Shown here piece by piece: positions 12,070 to 21,949 of a stretch of DNA of 64,000 bases. The notes under the pieces were generated by a model. That model was not told the origin of the DNA, did no database searches, and saw only the letters and a list, made by a program, of their open reading frames with translations. Source of the DNA: Flavobacteriales bacterium (lineage in GTDB: Bacteria > Bacteroidota > Bacteroidia > Flavobacteriales > BACL11); the NCBI GenBank assembly GCA_002712715.1, contig PAUF01000007.1, positions 246,403-310,402 on the forward strand, written 5' to 3'. A program made the translations under genes and the position numbers. The first letter of the stretch is position 1, and every line of letters begins with the position of its first letter.

Positions 12070-12903
12070 CTAAATTGGAGAATAGGAATCATTAATTGAG
12101 CTAGATAAAAAATCACCTCCCAATTCTTTTAGATTTTCAGATTGAGTGGATCTAATAATATTATTACTTCTTCTAATTTTTTTTGTCGCTCTAATGATTA
12201 ATTCATCCGAAAAACTAAGTTCTAAAAAAGTAAATATGTTTTGTAAAATCATTTTAGGTTGCTTAACAAAACTTTCATAAGAAAAATGCAAGTAACTGTG
12301 GCGATTAAAATTTTTAAAAAATTTGTGAGAGTGCTCCATACTCAATCTCCATTCAAGCATTCCTTTTTCTTGATTATTAATATTAACTGGGAATTCAATT
12401 TTATTTTTATGAGCTAAATTCATAAGTAAATTTTCTTTTTCTCCAGTGTGCCAATTTTCCTTTTCAATTTTTTTGGAAATTGAATAACTAACTTCCAATC
12501 CATTTCTAGTGATATAAATATATTTTGCATTTGGAAAGCTTTGGTGCAAAAAATTTAACCTAAAGCAATTAATAGGCAATTTTTCGAGTAATAATTTGCT
12601 GTTGGAGATCACTTGCTCTTTAAAAAAAATAGTTTTTAATTGATTAGTTTTCTTTAGGCAAATGTCTTCTGTTTGCACTTGTAATTTCGGCTTAGTAAAA
12701 TTGTGTTCCCAAATGTTAAATTCTGGGTACACTTTATGCCAAATTTTTCGAGGCTCATTTAAATATCGAATTTCAGGATGGTGAGAAATTGTATTGCCCA
12801 ATAAAGTGGTTCCAGATCTTCCGCATCCAATTATGAATATAGGTGAGAATATATATTTATTTTTATTACAAATAAATTTTATTTCATCAATAAAATTTGC
12901 CAT
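12070..12903 (-). CDS. Sulfotransferase family protein
   Basis: [31 protein letters not shown] (PAPS P-loop-like motif) and [14 protein letters not shown]. Confidence 0.75.
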   Translation of the reverse strand: MANFIDEIKFICNKNKYIFSPIFIIGCGRSGTTLLGNTISHHPEIRYLNEPRKIWHKVYPEFNIWEHNFTKPKLQVQTEDICLKKTNQLKTIFFKEQVISNSKLLLEKLPINCFRLNFLHQSFPNAKYIYITRNGLEVSYSISKKIEKENWHTGEKENLLMNLAHKNKIEFPVNINNQEKGMLEWRLSMEHSHKFFKNFNRHSYLHFSYESFVKQPKMILQNIFTFLELSFSDELIIRATKKIRRSNNIIRSTQSENLKELGGDFLSSSINDSYSPI

Positions 12904-13727
12904 GCTTCTTCTACTAGATTTTTGTTTATAAGTTTTTTGGCTTGTAAATGTTGTTCCTCGTCAGAATTAAATTCTGTATTGATTTGTTTTGTGTCTATAT
13001 TCGGAATAGAATCGTATGAAGCTAGTATTGCTAGGTCGTTTCCAGTTAAAACATTTGATGATTTTATTATATCAGGCAAATTATCTATTCCCATGCCAAT
13101 TTTGGATACAGGTTTAGGGATTTTGTATAGAGAATCTATATGAGTTTTCCCATACCAACTTCCACCCAATCTACTTACTATATCAAGTTTGAACGGGTCT
13201 ATATTTTCATATTCATCAAGAATGGATCTATTTATATGAATAGTACAAATTTTTGCTAAAATTAAGGCTCCTGATCCACCTTCTGAGCCAAGTTCAATAA
13301 TATCTTGAATTTTACATTCAAAGTTAATTGGAGATTCTCCAACTCTTGAGGGAGCAACATTTATTGAAGCAATCTCAGTAAATCCGGCTTTCTCAAATTC
13401 ATTAGTGCCTTCAGGGAAATCACACGAGGCTAAAGATACTTGTTGGTCAATGCTTTTAGTAACTAATGCAATTGTACATTCTTTTGTTTCTTTAATATTT
13501 TGTAAAGTATGTTTAGTAGTATTGTCTCTAACCCTTCTAACAGGAGAAAAAACTAAAATAGGAGGATTGACTGAAAACACATTAAAAAATGAAAATGGAG
13601 CTAAATTTTTATTTCCTTGTGCATCAATAGTGCTTACTAAAGCTATAGGTCTTGGAGTAACAGATGAGGAAAGATATTTGTAAATTGTTGATGTATCTGT
13701 TTCTTGAATGTTTATTGATTTAATCAT
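12879..13727 (-). CDS. Flavin reductase family protein
   Basis: YKYLSSSVTPRPIALVSTIDAQGNKNLAPFSFFNVFSVNPPILVFSPVRR; FMN-binding split-barrel pattern. Confidence 0.85.
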   Translation of the reverse strand: MIKSINIQETDTSTIYKYLSSSVTPRPIALVSTIDAQGNKNLAPFSFFNVFSVNPPILVFSPVRRVRDNTTKHTLQNIKETKECTIALVTKSIDQQVSLASCDFPEGTNEFEKAGFTEIASINVAPSRVGESPINFECKIQDIIELGSEGGSGALILAKICTIHINRSILDEYENIDPFKLDIVSRLGGSWYGKTHIDSLYKIPKPVSKIGMGIDNLPDIIKSSNVLTGNDLAILASYDSIPNIDTKQINTEFNSDEEQHLQAKKLINKNLVEEAWQILLMK

Positions 13728-14701
13728 TTTTTAACATTTAAAATAGAGTGATTAGAATTGGCTTTGAAAATCTTGTTTGAAATAGTTCCTAATCCTTCTA
13801 TGGTCATTTTGATTTCATCTCCAGGATTTACCCACTTGCTTATATGATTTTCATTATTTCTTTTTTGTGTTCCATTTATTTCTAATAGACATCCAGTTCC
13901 TACAGTTCCCGACCCAATAACATCTCCAGGATAAAGAGTTGCCCCATAAGACGCTCTTTCAATTATCTCTTCAAAAGTCCAATTCATGTCGGAAGCATTC
14001 CCTTTTGAGATTAACTGATCATTTAAATAGCATTCCATTTGTAAATTGTACTTGTTTCCAAAGTTAGTTTTTATTTTTTTAGAATAAATTTCTTCAGGAG
14101 TTACTAAATATGGTCCTAAGATATTTGCAAAGTCCTTCCCCTTTGCGGGTCCTAAATTTAACTTCATTTCTTCTCTTTGGAGTCTCCTAGCGCTAAGATC
14201 ATTATAAATACAGAACCCCCCTATGTATTGTTCAGCATCTTTTGAAAGGATGTTTCGGCCTTTTTTACTAATTACAATAGCGAATTCAAGTTCAAAATCT
14301 AATTCTTCAAAGTGATCAGGCATTAGATATACATCTTGTTGATCAGCATAGATTTCATTGTGGTTTGAAAAATAAAATACAGGGAATTCGTCGAATTCAG
14401 CAATCATTGTTTTATTGCGATTTTTTCTGCAAGTTTCCACGTGTTCTCTAAATGCATAAGCGTCTCTTAATGAATTAGGTTTATATATAGCTGGAAGAGG
14501 TACTATTTCTTCATATTTATGAATGTCACATAGATTTTTTTCTAAGTGATCTTTAATAGATTTTTTATAATCATTAATTTGGATTAATTCAATAGAATTT
14601 ATTCTTCCAAAACAACTATTAAGATTATAAATTAAATCTTCTTTTAGAACACCAATCAAATGCTCTTCAGAGGATTTTAATTTATAAGAAATAATTTTCA
14701 T
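13724..14701 (-). CDS. Fumarylacetoacetate hydrolase family protein
   Basis: DFELEFAIVISKKGRNI...GGFCIYNDLSARRLQREEM...GPAKGKDFANILGPYLVTPEE...GDVIGSGTVGTGC. Confidence 0.88.
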   Translation of the reverse strand: MKIISYKLKSSEEHLIGVLKEDLIYNLNSCFGRINSIELIQINDYKKSIKDHLEKNLCDIHKYEEIVPLPAIYKPNSLRDAYAFREHVETCRKNRNKTMIAEFDEFPVFYFSNHNEIYADQQDVYLMPDHFEELDFELEFAIVISKKGRNILSKDAEQYIGGFCIYNDLSARRLQREEMKLNLGPAKGKDFANILGPYLVTPEEIYSKKIKTNFGNKYNLQMECYLNDQLISKGNASDMNWTFEEIIERASYGATLYPGDVIGSGTVGTGCLLEINGTQKRNNENHISKWVNPGDEIKMTIEGLGTISNKIFKANSNHSILNVKK

Positions 14702-14789
14702 TGATTACAAAAATAGAATTTTTATTTGACCTTTAATATAATTTATTTTTCTTTCTAATTTCTTTTATATTTGCTAAAAACGAATTCTT

Positions 14790-15947
14790 ATGCCGAGATA
14801 CCATAAATTAGGAAAAATACCTCATAAAAGACACACCGCCTTTAGAAAACCAAATGGTGATATTCATTACGAAGAGCTTTTTGGGATGGTTGGTTTTGAT
14901 GGTATGTCATCATTATTATACCACTTGTATAGACCTACTCAAGTAAAAGCAATTAAGGAAGCTTATTCAGTATATCCGGAAATTGCTGTAGAAAAGAATT
15001 TAAAATCATATTTGCTAAAAGGATTTGAAGCTCCAAAGAAAAAAGATCATTTAAACAGTAGAATATCGATTATGATCAATAATGATTTAAATGTTTTATT
15101 ATCTGCTCCAACTAATCTTCAGGAAGATTATTTTTACAAGAACACCGATGGGGATGAAGTTATTTTTGTTCATAAAGGGTCAGGAATTTTAAGAACATTT
15201 GTTGGTAATATAGAATTTTCGGAAGGAGATTATTTAGTCATACCCAGAGGAATCATTTATACACTTAAATTTAATACTGATAATAATAGATTGTTCATTG
15301 TTGAGACGTATTCTCCAGTTTACACTCCAAAGCGATATCGAAATTATTTTGGACAGTTATTAGAACATTCTCCATATTGTGAGCGTGATTTACGATTCCC
15401 CACTGATTTAGAAACTCATGATGAAAAAGGAGATTTTATTATTAAGATAAAGAAAGAACATATGATACATGAGTATACATATGCATCTCACCCTTTTGAT
15501 GTTGTAGGAGTGGATGGATATAATTTTCCATACGCGTTCTCTATTCATGATTTTGAGCCTATTACAGGTAGAGTTCATCAACCTCCTCCTGTACACCAAA
15601 CATTTGAAACAGCAGGTTGTGTAATATGTTCTTTTTGCCCAAGAATGTATGATTATCATCCTGAATCTATTCCTGCTCCTTATAATCATTCAAATATAGA
15701 TTCTGATGAAGTTTTATATTATGTAGATGGAGACTTTATGAGTAGAAATCATGTGGAAGAAGGATATATTTCTCTGCATCCTGCAGGTATACCTCATGGA
15801 CCTCATCCTGGAGCTGCAGAAAGAAGTATTGGTCAGAAATCTACTGATGAACTTGCTGTAATGATTGATACATTTGCTCCATTAAAATTAACTAAGTCAG
15901 CAATTGAGTTGTCTGACGGTAAATATCATAAATCTTGGATTGAATAA
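14790..15947 (+). CDS. hmgA: Homogentisate 1,2-dioxygenase
   Basis: 385 aa; GRVHQPPPVHQTFETAGCVICSFCPRMYDYHPESIPAPYNHSNIDSDEVLYYVDGDFMSR...SLHPAGIPHGPHPG. Confidence 0.92.
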   Translation: MPRYHKLGKIPHKRHTAFRKPNGDIHYEELFGMVGFDGMSSLLYHLYRPTQVKAIKEAYSVYPEIAVEKNLKSYLLKGFEAPKKKDHLNSRISIMINNDLNVLLSAPTNLQEDYFYKNTDGDEVIFVHKGSGILRTFVGNIEFSEGDYLVIPRGIIYTLKFNTDNNRLFIVETYSPVYTPKRYRNYFGQLLEHSPYCERDLRFPTDLETHDEKGDFIIKIKKEHMIHEYTYASHPFDVVGVDGYNFPYAFSIHDFEPITGRVHQPPPVHQTFETAGCVICSFCPRMYDYHPESIPAPYNHSNIDSDEVLYYVDGDFMSRNHVEEGYISLHPAGIPHGPHPGAAERSIGQKSTDELAVMIDTFAPLKLTKSAIELSDGKYHKSWIE

Positions 15948-15951
15948 AATT

Positions 15952-17109
15952 ATGAAAGAAGATCTATCAAAAATTAATACGAAAACTTATAATTTAGAGA
16001 AGATTTTTTCTAAAGCAAAGGATTTTTTGCCTTTATATGGAACGGATTATGTGGAATTTTATGTAGGAAATGCAAAGCAAGCAGCTCATTTTTATAAGAC
16101 CGCTTTAGGGTTTCAGTCTTTAGCGTATGCAGGATTAGAAACAGGAGTTAAAGACAGGACTTCTTATGTGGTTTATCAAGATAAAATTCGATTAATGTTC
16201 ACTACTCCAATGTTAACTGGAGGTGAAGATATTCATGATCACATTAAAAAACATGGTGATGGAGTTAAAGTTATTGCATTATGGGTTGAAGACGCTACAA
16301 AAGCTTGGGAGGAAACTACAAATAGAGGAGCTGAATCATATTTTTCTCCAAAGGTGACATCTGATGAAAATGGAGAGGTAGTTTGTTCTGGAATAAAAAT
16401 ATATGGAGATACAGTTCATGTTTTTGTTGAAAGAAAAAATTATAAAGGAACTTTTATGCCAGGTTTTGAAAAATGGGAATCTAATTATAATCCTCCTAAT
16501 TGTGGATTAAAATATATAGACCATATGGTTGCAAATGTGGGATGGGGAGAGATGAATGTTTGGGAAGATTTTTATAATAAGGTCATGGGTTTTGCGAACT
16601 TAATTACATTTGATGACAAAGATATTTCGACGCAATACACTGCTCTAATGAGTAAGGTTATGACAAATGGCAATGGAAGAATTAAATTTCCAATAAATGA
16701 ACCTGCTGAGGGATTAAAGAAGTCTCAAATAGAAGAATATTTAGATTTTTATAATGGTCCAGGTTGTCAGCATATAGCTGTTGCTACTAATGATATTGTC
16801 AGTACGGTATCTGATATGAAAAAAAGAGGTATTGAATTTCTTTCAATTCCAGACACCTATTATGACACTTTATTAGATAGAGTTGGAGATATTGAAGAGG
16901 ATGTCATAACACTGAAAAAACATGGAATCTTAGTAGATAGGGATGATGAAGGATATCTATTACAAATATTTACAAAGCCACTAACAGATCGCCCAACATT
17001 ATTTTTTGAAATTATACAAAGAAAAGGAGCTCAATCATTTGGGAAGGGTAATTTCAAAGCGTTGTTTGAATCAATTGAAGCTGAACAAGCTCGAAGAGGA
17101 ACGTTATAA
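15952..17109 (+). CDS. hppD: 4-hydroxyphenylpyruvate dioxygenase
   Basis: DYVEFYVGNAKQAAHFYKTALGFQ...IDHMVANVG...GPGCQHIAVATNDIV...GYLLQIFTKPLTDRPTLFFEIIQRKGAQSFGKGNFKALFESIEAEQARRG; start at 15952 rather than 15904. Confidence 0.95.
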   Translation: MKEDLSKINTKTYNLEKIFSKAKDFLPLYGTDYVEFYVGNAKQAAHFYKTALGFQSLAYAGLETGVKDRTSYVVYQDKIRLMFTTPMLTGGEDIHDHIKKHGDGVKVIALWVEDATKAWEETTNRGAESYFSPKVTSDENGEVVCSGIKIYGDTVHVFVERKNYKGTFMPGFEKWESNYNPPNCGLKYIDHMVANVGWGEMNVWEDFYNKVMGFANLITFDDKDISTQYTALMSKVMTNGNGRIKFPINEPAEGLKKSQIEEYLDFYNGPGCQHIAVATNDIVSTVSDMKKRGIEFLSIPDTYYDTLLDRVGDIEEDVITLKKHGILVDRDDEGYLLQIFTKPLTDRPTLFFEIIQRKGAQSFGKGNFKALFESIEAEQARRGTL

Positions 17110-17132
17110 AAATTAATTTAAAAATTAAAAAA

Positions 17133-17588
17133 ATGAACAAACTATCAATTGGAGATAAAGCTCCTTCTATTAACTCGATAGATCAAAATGGTGAAAAGAT
17201 TTCGTTAGATAATTTTCTTGGCAAGAAGGTAGTATTGTATTTTTATCCAAAGGATATGACTCCCGGATGCACTGCTCAATCATGCAATCTTCGTGATAAT
17301 TATGAGAATCTCTTAAATTCAGGATATGTTATATTAGGATGTTCTGCAGATAGCCCACAGAAGCACAAGAAATTCATTGAAAAATATGACTTGCCTTTTA
17401 ATTTAATTTCTGACGAAAATAAAGTTGTTTTGAATGATTATGGTGTTTGGGGCCTGAAGAAGTTTATGGGTAAGGAATATGAGGGGATTATAAGAACAAC
17501 CTTTATTATTAATGAACAAGGTATAATTGATGACATAATTACTAAAGTTAAAACTAAGGACCATACTTCACAGATTATCCCCTCTTAA
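17133..17588 (+). CDS. bcp: Thioredoxin-dependent thiol peroxidase (BCP family peroxiredoxin)
   Basis: VVLYFYPKDMTPGCTAQSCNLRDNY. Confidence 0.93.
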   Translation: MNKLSIGDKAPSINSIDQNGEKISLDNFLGKKVVLYFYPKDMTPGCTAQSCNLRDNYENLLNSGYVILGCSADSPQKHKKFIEKYDLPFNLISDENKVVLNDYGVWGLKKFMGKEYEGIIRTTFIINEQGIIDDIITKVKTKDHTSQIIPS

Positions 17589-17607
17589 GTATATCGATAT
17601 GTTAAAA

Positions 17608-18618
17608 ATGAAAAAAATATTACCATTATTAATATGTATAATTTTTATATTTTCTTGTGGAAATCATGATAATGAGAAAACTATTTTTATTTTAGATTTG
17701 TCTAATGAAAGTTTGTTAAAATCATCTCCTTTAGAAGGAGTTGATGATGAATCGGATAGTTTAATTAATTTATCTTCTACTATATTAAAATCAAGATTAG
17801 ATAGGTATATATATGAGAATAAATCTAGTTATTTTGGAGGTAATCTTCCAAATCTTAATAGAGGGGAGGTGTCAAATCAAATTATTATAGATTTCCCTCT
17901 AGCCTTTACTGATTTAGAAATAGCAAGGATTAAAGATTTAATAGAATGTAAAGGGAAAATTGAATTTTGGGAAACTTATAATTTTTCTGAAATTTATGAT
18001 GATTTTTTAAATGCTTTCGAATCATCTCCAGAGTTTTCATCTTTAATTTCTAAAGGGTTTTTTATTCCCAATATAACATCAGAAGGCACCATTTCAGAGA
18101 GTCCTGTAATTGGCGATATACATGTTGAAGCCAAAGATTTGTTCGATTCTTTAATTAATGAGGATTATTTTTTAAACTTATGGGACAAAGATCTTTACTT
18201 GGCTTATGGTGCTAAGAATCATAATTCCATGGGAGAGGATTTTCATCCTGTTTTAGCTCTAAAAATGAATGGGATTGAAGGTTATAGATTGGATGGTTCT
18301 GTGATTAGCTATGCTAGTGTTACTAGAAGTGAGTATGATCCATCACAGATAGTGATAAATTTGGAGATGCTTGCCCCTGGTAAGAATGGAGAGCGAAAGT
18401 GGTTTGATATTACTGAAGATAATGTTGGAAGATCTGTTGCTGTTGTTTTAGACGGCGAGGTTAAAACATTTCCTAATATAAATGAACCTATTAGTGGAGG
18501 GCGTAGTCAAATTTCAGGTGTTTTTTCCCTCCAAGAAGCTCGAGATATTGCAAATGTTTTGTCACTTGGTGAGTTGCCATTAGATGTTAAGGTTTCAGAT
18601 TATATTATTAAGAAATAA
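17608..18618 (+). CDS. Lipoprotein containing a SecD-type periplasmic (P1) domain but no SecD membrane domain
   Basis: Lipobox MKKILPLLICIIFIFSCGN; C-terminal DITEDNVGRSVAVVLDGEVKTFPNINEPISGGRSQISGVFSLQEARDIANVLSLGELPLDVKV resembles SecD; stop follows 9 aa later. Confidence 0.7.
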   Translation: MKKILPLLICIIFIFSCGNHDNEKTIFILDLSNESLLKSSPLEGVDDESDSLINLSSTILKSRLDRYIYENKSSYFGGNLPNLNRGEVSNQIIIDFPLAFTDLEIARIKDLIECKGKIEFWETYNFSEIYDDFLNAFESSPEFSSLISKGFFIPNITSEGTISESPVIGDIHVEAKDLFDSLINEDYFLNLWDKDLYLAYGAKNHNSMGEDFHPVLALKMNGIEGYRLDGSVISYASVTRSEYDPSQIVINLEMLAPGKNGERKWFDITEDNVGRSVAVVLDGEVKTFPNINEPISGGRSQISGVFSLQEARDIANVLSLGELPLDVKVSDYIIKK

Positions 18619-18627
18619 AAAGTTTGC

Positions 18628-18713
18628 GGTGAGGAAGGGATTCGAACCCCCGAAACGATTTCTCGTTTACACGCTTTCCAAGCGTGCGCCTTAAGCCACT
18701 CGGCCACCTCACC
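18628..18713 (-). tRNA. tRNA-Ser (anticodon GGA)
   Basis: Reverse strand GGTGAGGTGGCCGAGTGGCTTAAGGCGCACGCTTGGAAAGCGTG...GGGGGTTCGAATCCCTTCCTCACC; acceptor GGTGAGG/CCTCACC, anticodon GGA, long variable arm. Confidence 0.95.
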
Positions 18714-18742
18714 ATTGAATTGCAAAATTAGCTAAATTTAGA

Positions 18743-19522
18743 TTAATTTGAGAGATCAAATAATTTATTTGCGTTTAGAGTAGTTTCTTTAATCACACTT
18801 TCTAAACTAATGTTTTTAATTTCAGCAAGTTTCTCAGCGATTATTAATAAATATTTTGGAACGTTTCTTTTTCCTCTGAATGGATGAGGAGAAAGGTATG
18901 GAGCGTCTGTTTCTAAGATGATCTTTTTTAAAGATGTATTTTCTATGACCTTATCTAAACCTGAATTTTTAAAGGTCAGTACTCCTCCAATTCCTAGAAA
19001 GAAATTTTCTAGTTCAATAATTCTATTAGCTTCTTTTAAGGATCCGGTGAAGCAGTGGAATACCCCTGATAAATGACTATTATTTAATCTTTCTACAATT
19101 TCTATTGTTTCATTAAACGAGTTTCTATTATGTATGACTATTGGTAAATTATTTTGTTTAGCGATGAGTATTTGTTTTTCGAAAGCCTGTTTTTGTATTG
19201 ATAGAGTTGATTGATCCCAATATAAATCTATACCAATTTCTCCAATTGCAATCATTTTTTCCTTACTGATTAATTTGGCTATATGATCAATTTCAAATTT
19301 AAAATTTTCTTCACTTACTTCACATGGATGTAGACCTGCCATTGGAAAAAATATATCTTTAAAATTGTTACAAAGATTAATCATTCTTGTAGTTGTTTTT
19401 GAACTAATATTAGGAAGAAGAATTTTATTCACATGATTTTCTTTTGCTTCCTTAATAATCTGATTAATATCCTTATCAAATTCTTCCAAGTATAAATGAG
19501 AGTGAGTATCTATAAGTTTCAT
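18743..19522 (-). CDS. tatD: TatD family hydrolase
   Basis: MKLIDTHSHLYLEEFDKDI...GEIGIDLYWDQS...IVIHNRN...FHCFTGS...LETDAPYLSPHPFRGKRN. Confidence 0.93.
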   Translation of the reverse strand: MKLIDTHSHLYLEEFDKDINQIIKEAKENHVNKILLPNISSKTTTRMINLCNNFKDIFFPMAGLHPCEVSEENFKFEIDHIAKLISKEKMIAIGEIGIDLYWDQSTLSIQKQAFEKQILIAKQNNLPIVIHNRNSFNETIEIVERLNNSHLSGVFHCFTGSLKEANRIIELENFFLGIGGVLTFKNSGLDKVIENTSLKKIILETDAPYLSPHPFRGKRNVPKYLLIIAEKLAEIKNISLESVIKETTLNANKLFDLSN

Positions 19523-19559
19523 AAAGCAAACTTAGGATAATTTATTTAGTTTTACAGCT

Positions 19560-20534
19560 ATGGAAATTCCAAAAAAGATTCTTGTTGTAAGGTTTAGTTC
19601 TATTGGAGATATAGTATTAACTACCCCGGTAATTAGATGTCTGAAAAAACAATTAAATTGTGATATACATTTCCTTACAAAAGAAGAATATCAAGGACTA
19701 TTGCAGAACAATCCTTATATAGATAAGTTAATTTGCATTAAAAAAGGACTAAAAGAAGTAATTAGTCTATTAATGAATGAACAATATGATTACATTATAG
19801 ACTTACACAGTAATCTTAGATCATTTTCTTTATTCAAATTATCTGTAAAAACTTTAAGAGTTAATAAGTCAAACTTTAAGAAATTTCTGTTAATTAATTT
19901 TGGGATTAATTTTCTAAATGAGGATCATATAGTTGATAGGTATTTTAAATCTGTCAAGATTTTGAAAGTAGAGAATGATGAAAAAGGGTTAGATTATTTT
20001 ATGCCTGAAAGAATAGATGTTGATTTTAATGTAAATCAAAAATATATAGTTTGGGTTTTGGGAGCGGGTCATGAAAATAAGAAATTAAGTCAAGATCAAA
20101 TAAGTGAAGTGTGTAATAAGGTTGACTATCCAGTAATTTTACTAGGAGGAAATGGAGAAAGAGATTTAGCGGAGTTAATTATTAGCGATTGTAAAAAAAC
20201 TAACATATTAAATTATTGCGGAGTTAATTCATTTGACCAATCAGCTTATTTAATTAAACACTGTCAAATTGTAATAACTAATGATACTGGATTTATGCAT
20301 ATTGCAGCTTCTTTTGACAAAAAGATTATTTCTTTATGGGGATGTACTCAACCCACTTTAGGGTTTCGACCTTATTTAATAGAAGATAATTCAATTGAGA
20401 TAATTTCTCCAAAATCAACCAAGCCTTGTTCAAGGCATGGTAAATATTGTTCTCATCAATTTGATGGATGTATTAAAAATATTAATCCTCAGATGATAAT
20501 AAAACAGTTGATAGACTTAGGGCTTGTTAAATAA
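19560..20534 (+). CDS. Glycosyltransferase family 9 (heptosyltransferase-like)
   Basis: KILVVRFSSIGDIVLTTPVIRCLK...VITNDTGFMHIAASFDKKIISLWGCTQP. Confidence 0.9.
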   Translation: MEIPKKILVVRFSSIGDIVLTTPVIRCLKKQLNCDIHFLTKEEYQGLLQNNPYIDKLICIKKGLKEVISLLMNEQYDYIIDLHSNLRSFSLFKLSVKTLRVNKSNFKKFLLINFGINFLNEDHIVDRYFKSVKILKVENDEKGLDYFMPERIDVDFNVNQKYIVWVLGAGHENKKLSQDQISEVCNKVDYPVILLGGNGERDLAELIISDCKKTNILNYCGVNSFDQSAYLIKHCQIVITNDTGFMHIAASFDKKIISLWGCTQPTLGFRPYLIEDNSIEIISPKSTKPCSRHGKYCSHQFDGCIKNINPQMIIKQLIDLGLVK

Positions 20535-21032
20535 AGCTTTAAGTTCAGTTGCTTGCTCAGCCTTCATTTTTCCTGCAAGAATTAGTGACAATTGCCTTCT
20601 TCTTAAAGCAGCATCATAACGAGAATTTTCTAGATCGCTTTCAGGGCAAACCTCAGGAACATTTACAGGTTTTCCCATGGCGTCAACCGCTACAAATGTA
20701 TAAATAGCCTCATTACATTTAGTTTTAGTCCCTGATTGTGGATCTTCAGTCCATACGTCAATAATTATTTCCATAGAAGAGGAGAATGATCTTGATATAT
20801 TTGCTTCCAATGTAACTATGCTAGCTCTTGGAATAGGATGTCCAAAAGAAACGTTATTAACGGCAGCTGTTACACAGGTTCGCTCACAATGTCTTTGGGC
20901 GCATACAGCAGCTACAATATCCATCCAATGCAGTAATTTTCCTCCCATTAAATTATTAAGATTATTAGTGTCATTGGGGAGGACTATTTCCGTTTGAGTC
21001 GTTGTTGATTCAGAAGGTTTTTTTGCATTCAT
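20517..21032 (-). CDS. Acyl-CoA thioesterase (hotdog fold)
   Basis: NLMGGKLLHWMDIVAAVCAQRHCERTCVTAAVNNVSFGHPI; start at 21032 (MNAKKPSESTT) preferred over 21089. Confidence 0.88.
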   Translation of the reverse strand: MNAKKPSESTTTQTEIVLPNDTNNLNNLMGGKLLHWMDIVAAVCAQRHCERTCVTAAVNNVSFGHPIPRASIVTLEANISRSFSSSMEIIIDVWTEDPQSGTKTKCNEAIYTFVAVDAMGKPVNVPEVCPESDLENSRYDAALRRRQLSLILAGKMKAEQATELKALFNKP

Positions 21033-21033
21033 A

Positions 21034-21936
21034 TTATAAAGTAAGTATCCAGCCTTGTTTGTTTTTGTTCTTAAGAGTAGTAAGATCAATTAGCGCTTCT
21101 TCTTTACTATTATAGCTATTATAGCTAACTCTGTAGTTTCCTGATTTGTTTTTCCCAATAATAGAGGCATTGAAGTTTTCTACTTTGAGTTTTCTGACAA
21201 GGGAATTTGCGTTTTTTTGATCTTTAAAAGATCCTGCTATTATAAAATATTTTTGTTTTTTATTTTTAAAATTAAATAGTTGTTCTTTTTGATGAATATT
21301 TTTTGGGGTTTCTTCATTTTTGGGTTTTATAATGATATCTTTTTCAAATGGGTTTAAACTTGCCATAGCGGAATATAAATTCGAAAGTTTATTTTCAAGA
21401 AAAATACTCATAATTGATAACCCAATTATAGGTAACAAAATAGCTGCCGCTTTTAGTATTTGCTTACCTGCTGTATTTTTGGTTTTTGCAATCGGGATGA
21501 TTTTTGTAGAAATATCTACGTATTTAACATTGATTTTTTCTAATCCGTAGGAGTCAAGACTATAGTTGGTGTTTGTATCTTGAATAAAACTAATATTATT
21601 ATTATCCCCTAATGAGAAAAGTCCTATCAAATCTAGTCTATAGACTTTTGTCTTGTAAAGCTCATCCTTCATGCTTAATACAAATTCTTTTACAATCTTG
21701 GTAGCTTCTTTTATTGATGTTTTTTCATCTATTGATATTTTTTGAATTAATAAACCATCATTAGATTGTAATTTTTTATTAAATGAAATTTCTTTGCTTG
21801 GGGGATAAATTTTTGACGCATTGCTATCTAAAATTGAAGATTTATGTGTTGTAATAAATCCACCAAATTCAGGTATAACTACACAGTCATGGTAGTATAA
21901 AAGCTCGGAAATATAATGTACAATACTATGTTTCAT
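21034..21936 (-). CDS. HU/CCDC81-like plus SPOR domain protein
   Basis: N-terminal HYISELLYYHDCVVIPEFGGFITTH...; one TM; C-terminal KYFIIAGSFKDQKNANSLVRKLKVENFNASIIGKNKSGNYRVSYNSYNSKEEA. Confidence 0.82.
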   Translation of the reverse strand: MKHSIVHYISELLYYHDCVVIPEFGGFITTHKSSILDSNASKIYPPSKEISFNKKLQSNDGLLIQKISIDEKTSIKEATKIVKEFVLSMKDELYKTKVYRLDLIGLFSLGDNNNISFIQDTNTNYSLDSYGLEKINVKYVDISTKIIPIAKTKNTAGKQILKAAAILLPIIGLSIMSIFLENKLSNLYSAMASLNPFEKDIIIKPKNEETPKNIHQKEQLFNFKNKKQKYFIIAGSFKDQKNANSLVRKLKVENFNASIIGKNKSGNYRVSYNSYNSKEEALIDLTTLKNKNKQGWILTL

Positions 21937-21949
21937 TTCTAATGCAAAA

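Noticed and set aside
12036-12116. N-terminal extension of superoxide dismutase in the ORF track
   Set aside because: [20 protein letters not shown] at 12035 is the canonical SOD start; the extension overlaps the sulfotransferase gene.
13405-13683. 92-aa forward ORF
   Set aside because: Antisense to the flavin reductase gene.
15408-15689. 93-aa reverse ORF
   Set aside because: Antisense to well-supported hmgA.
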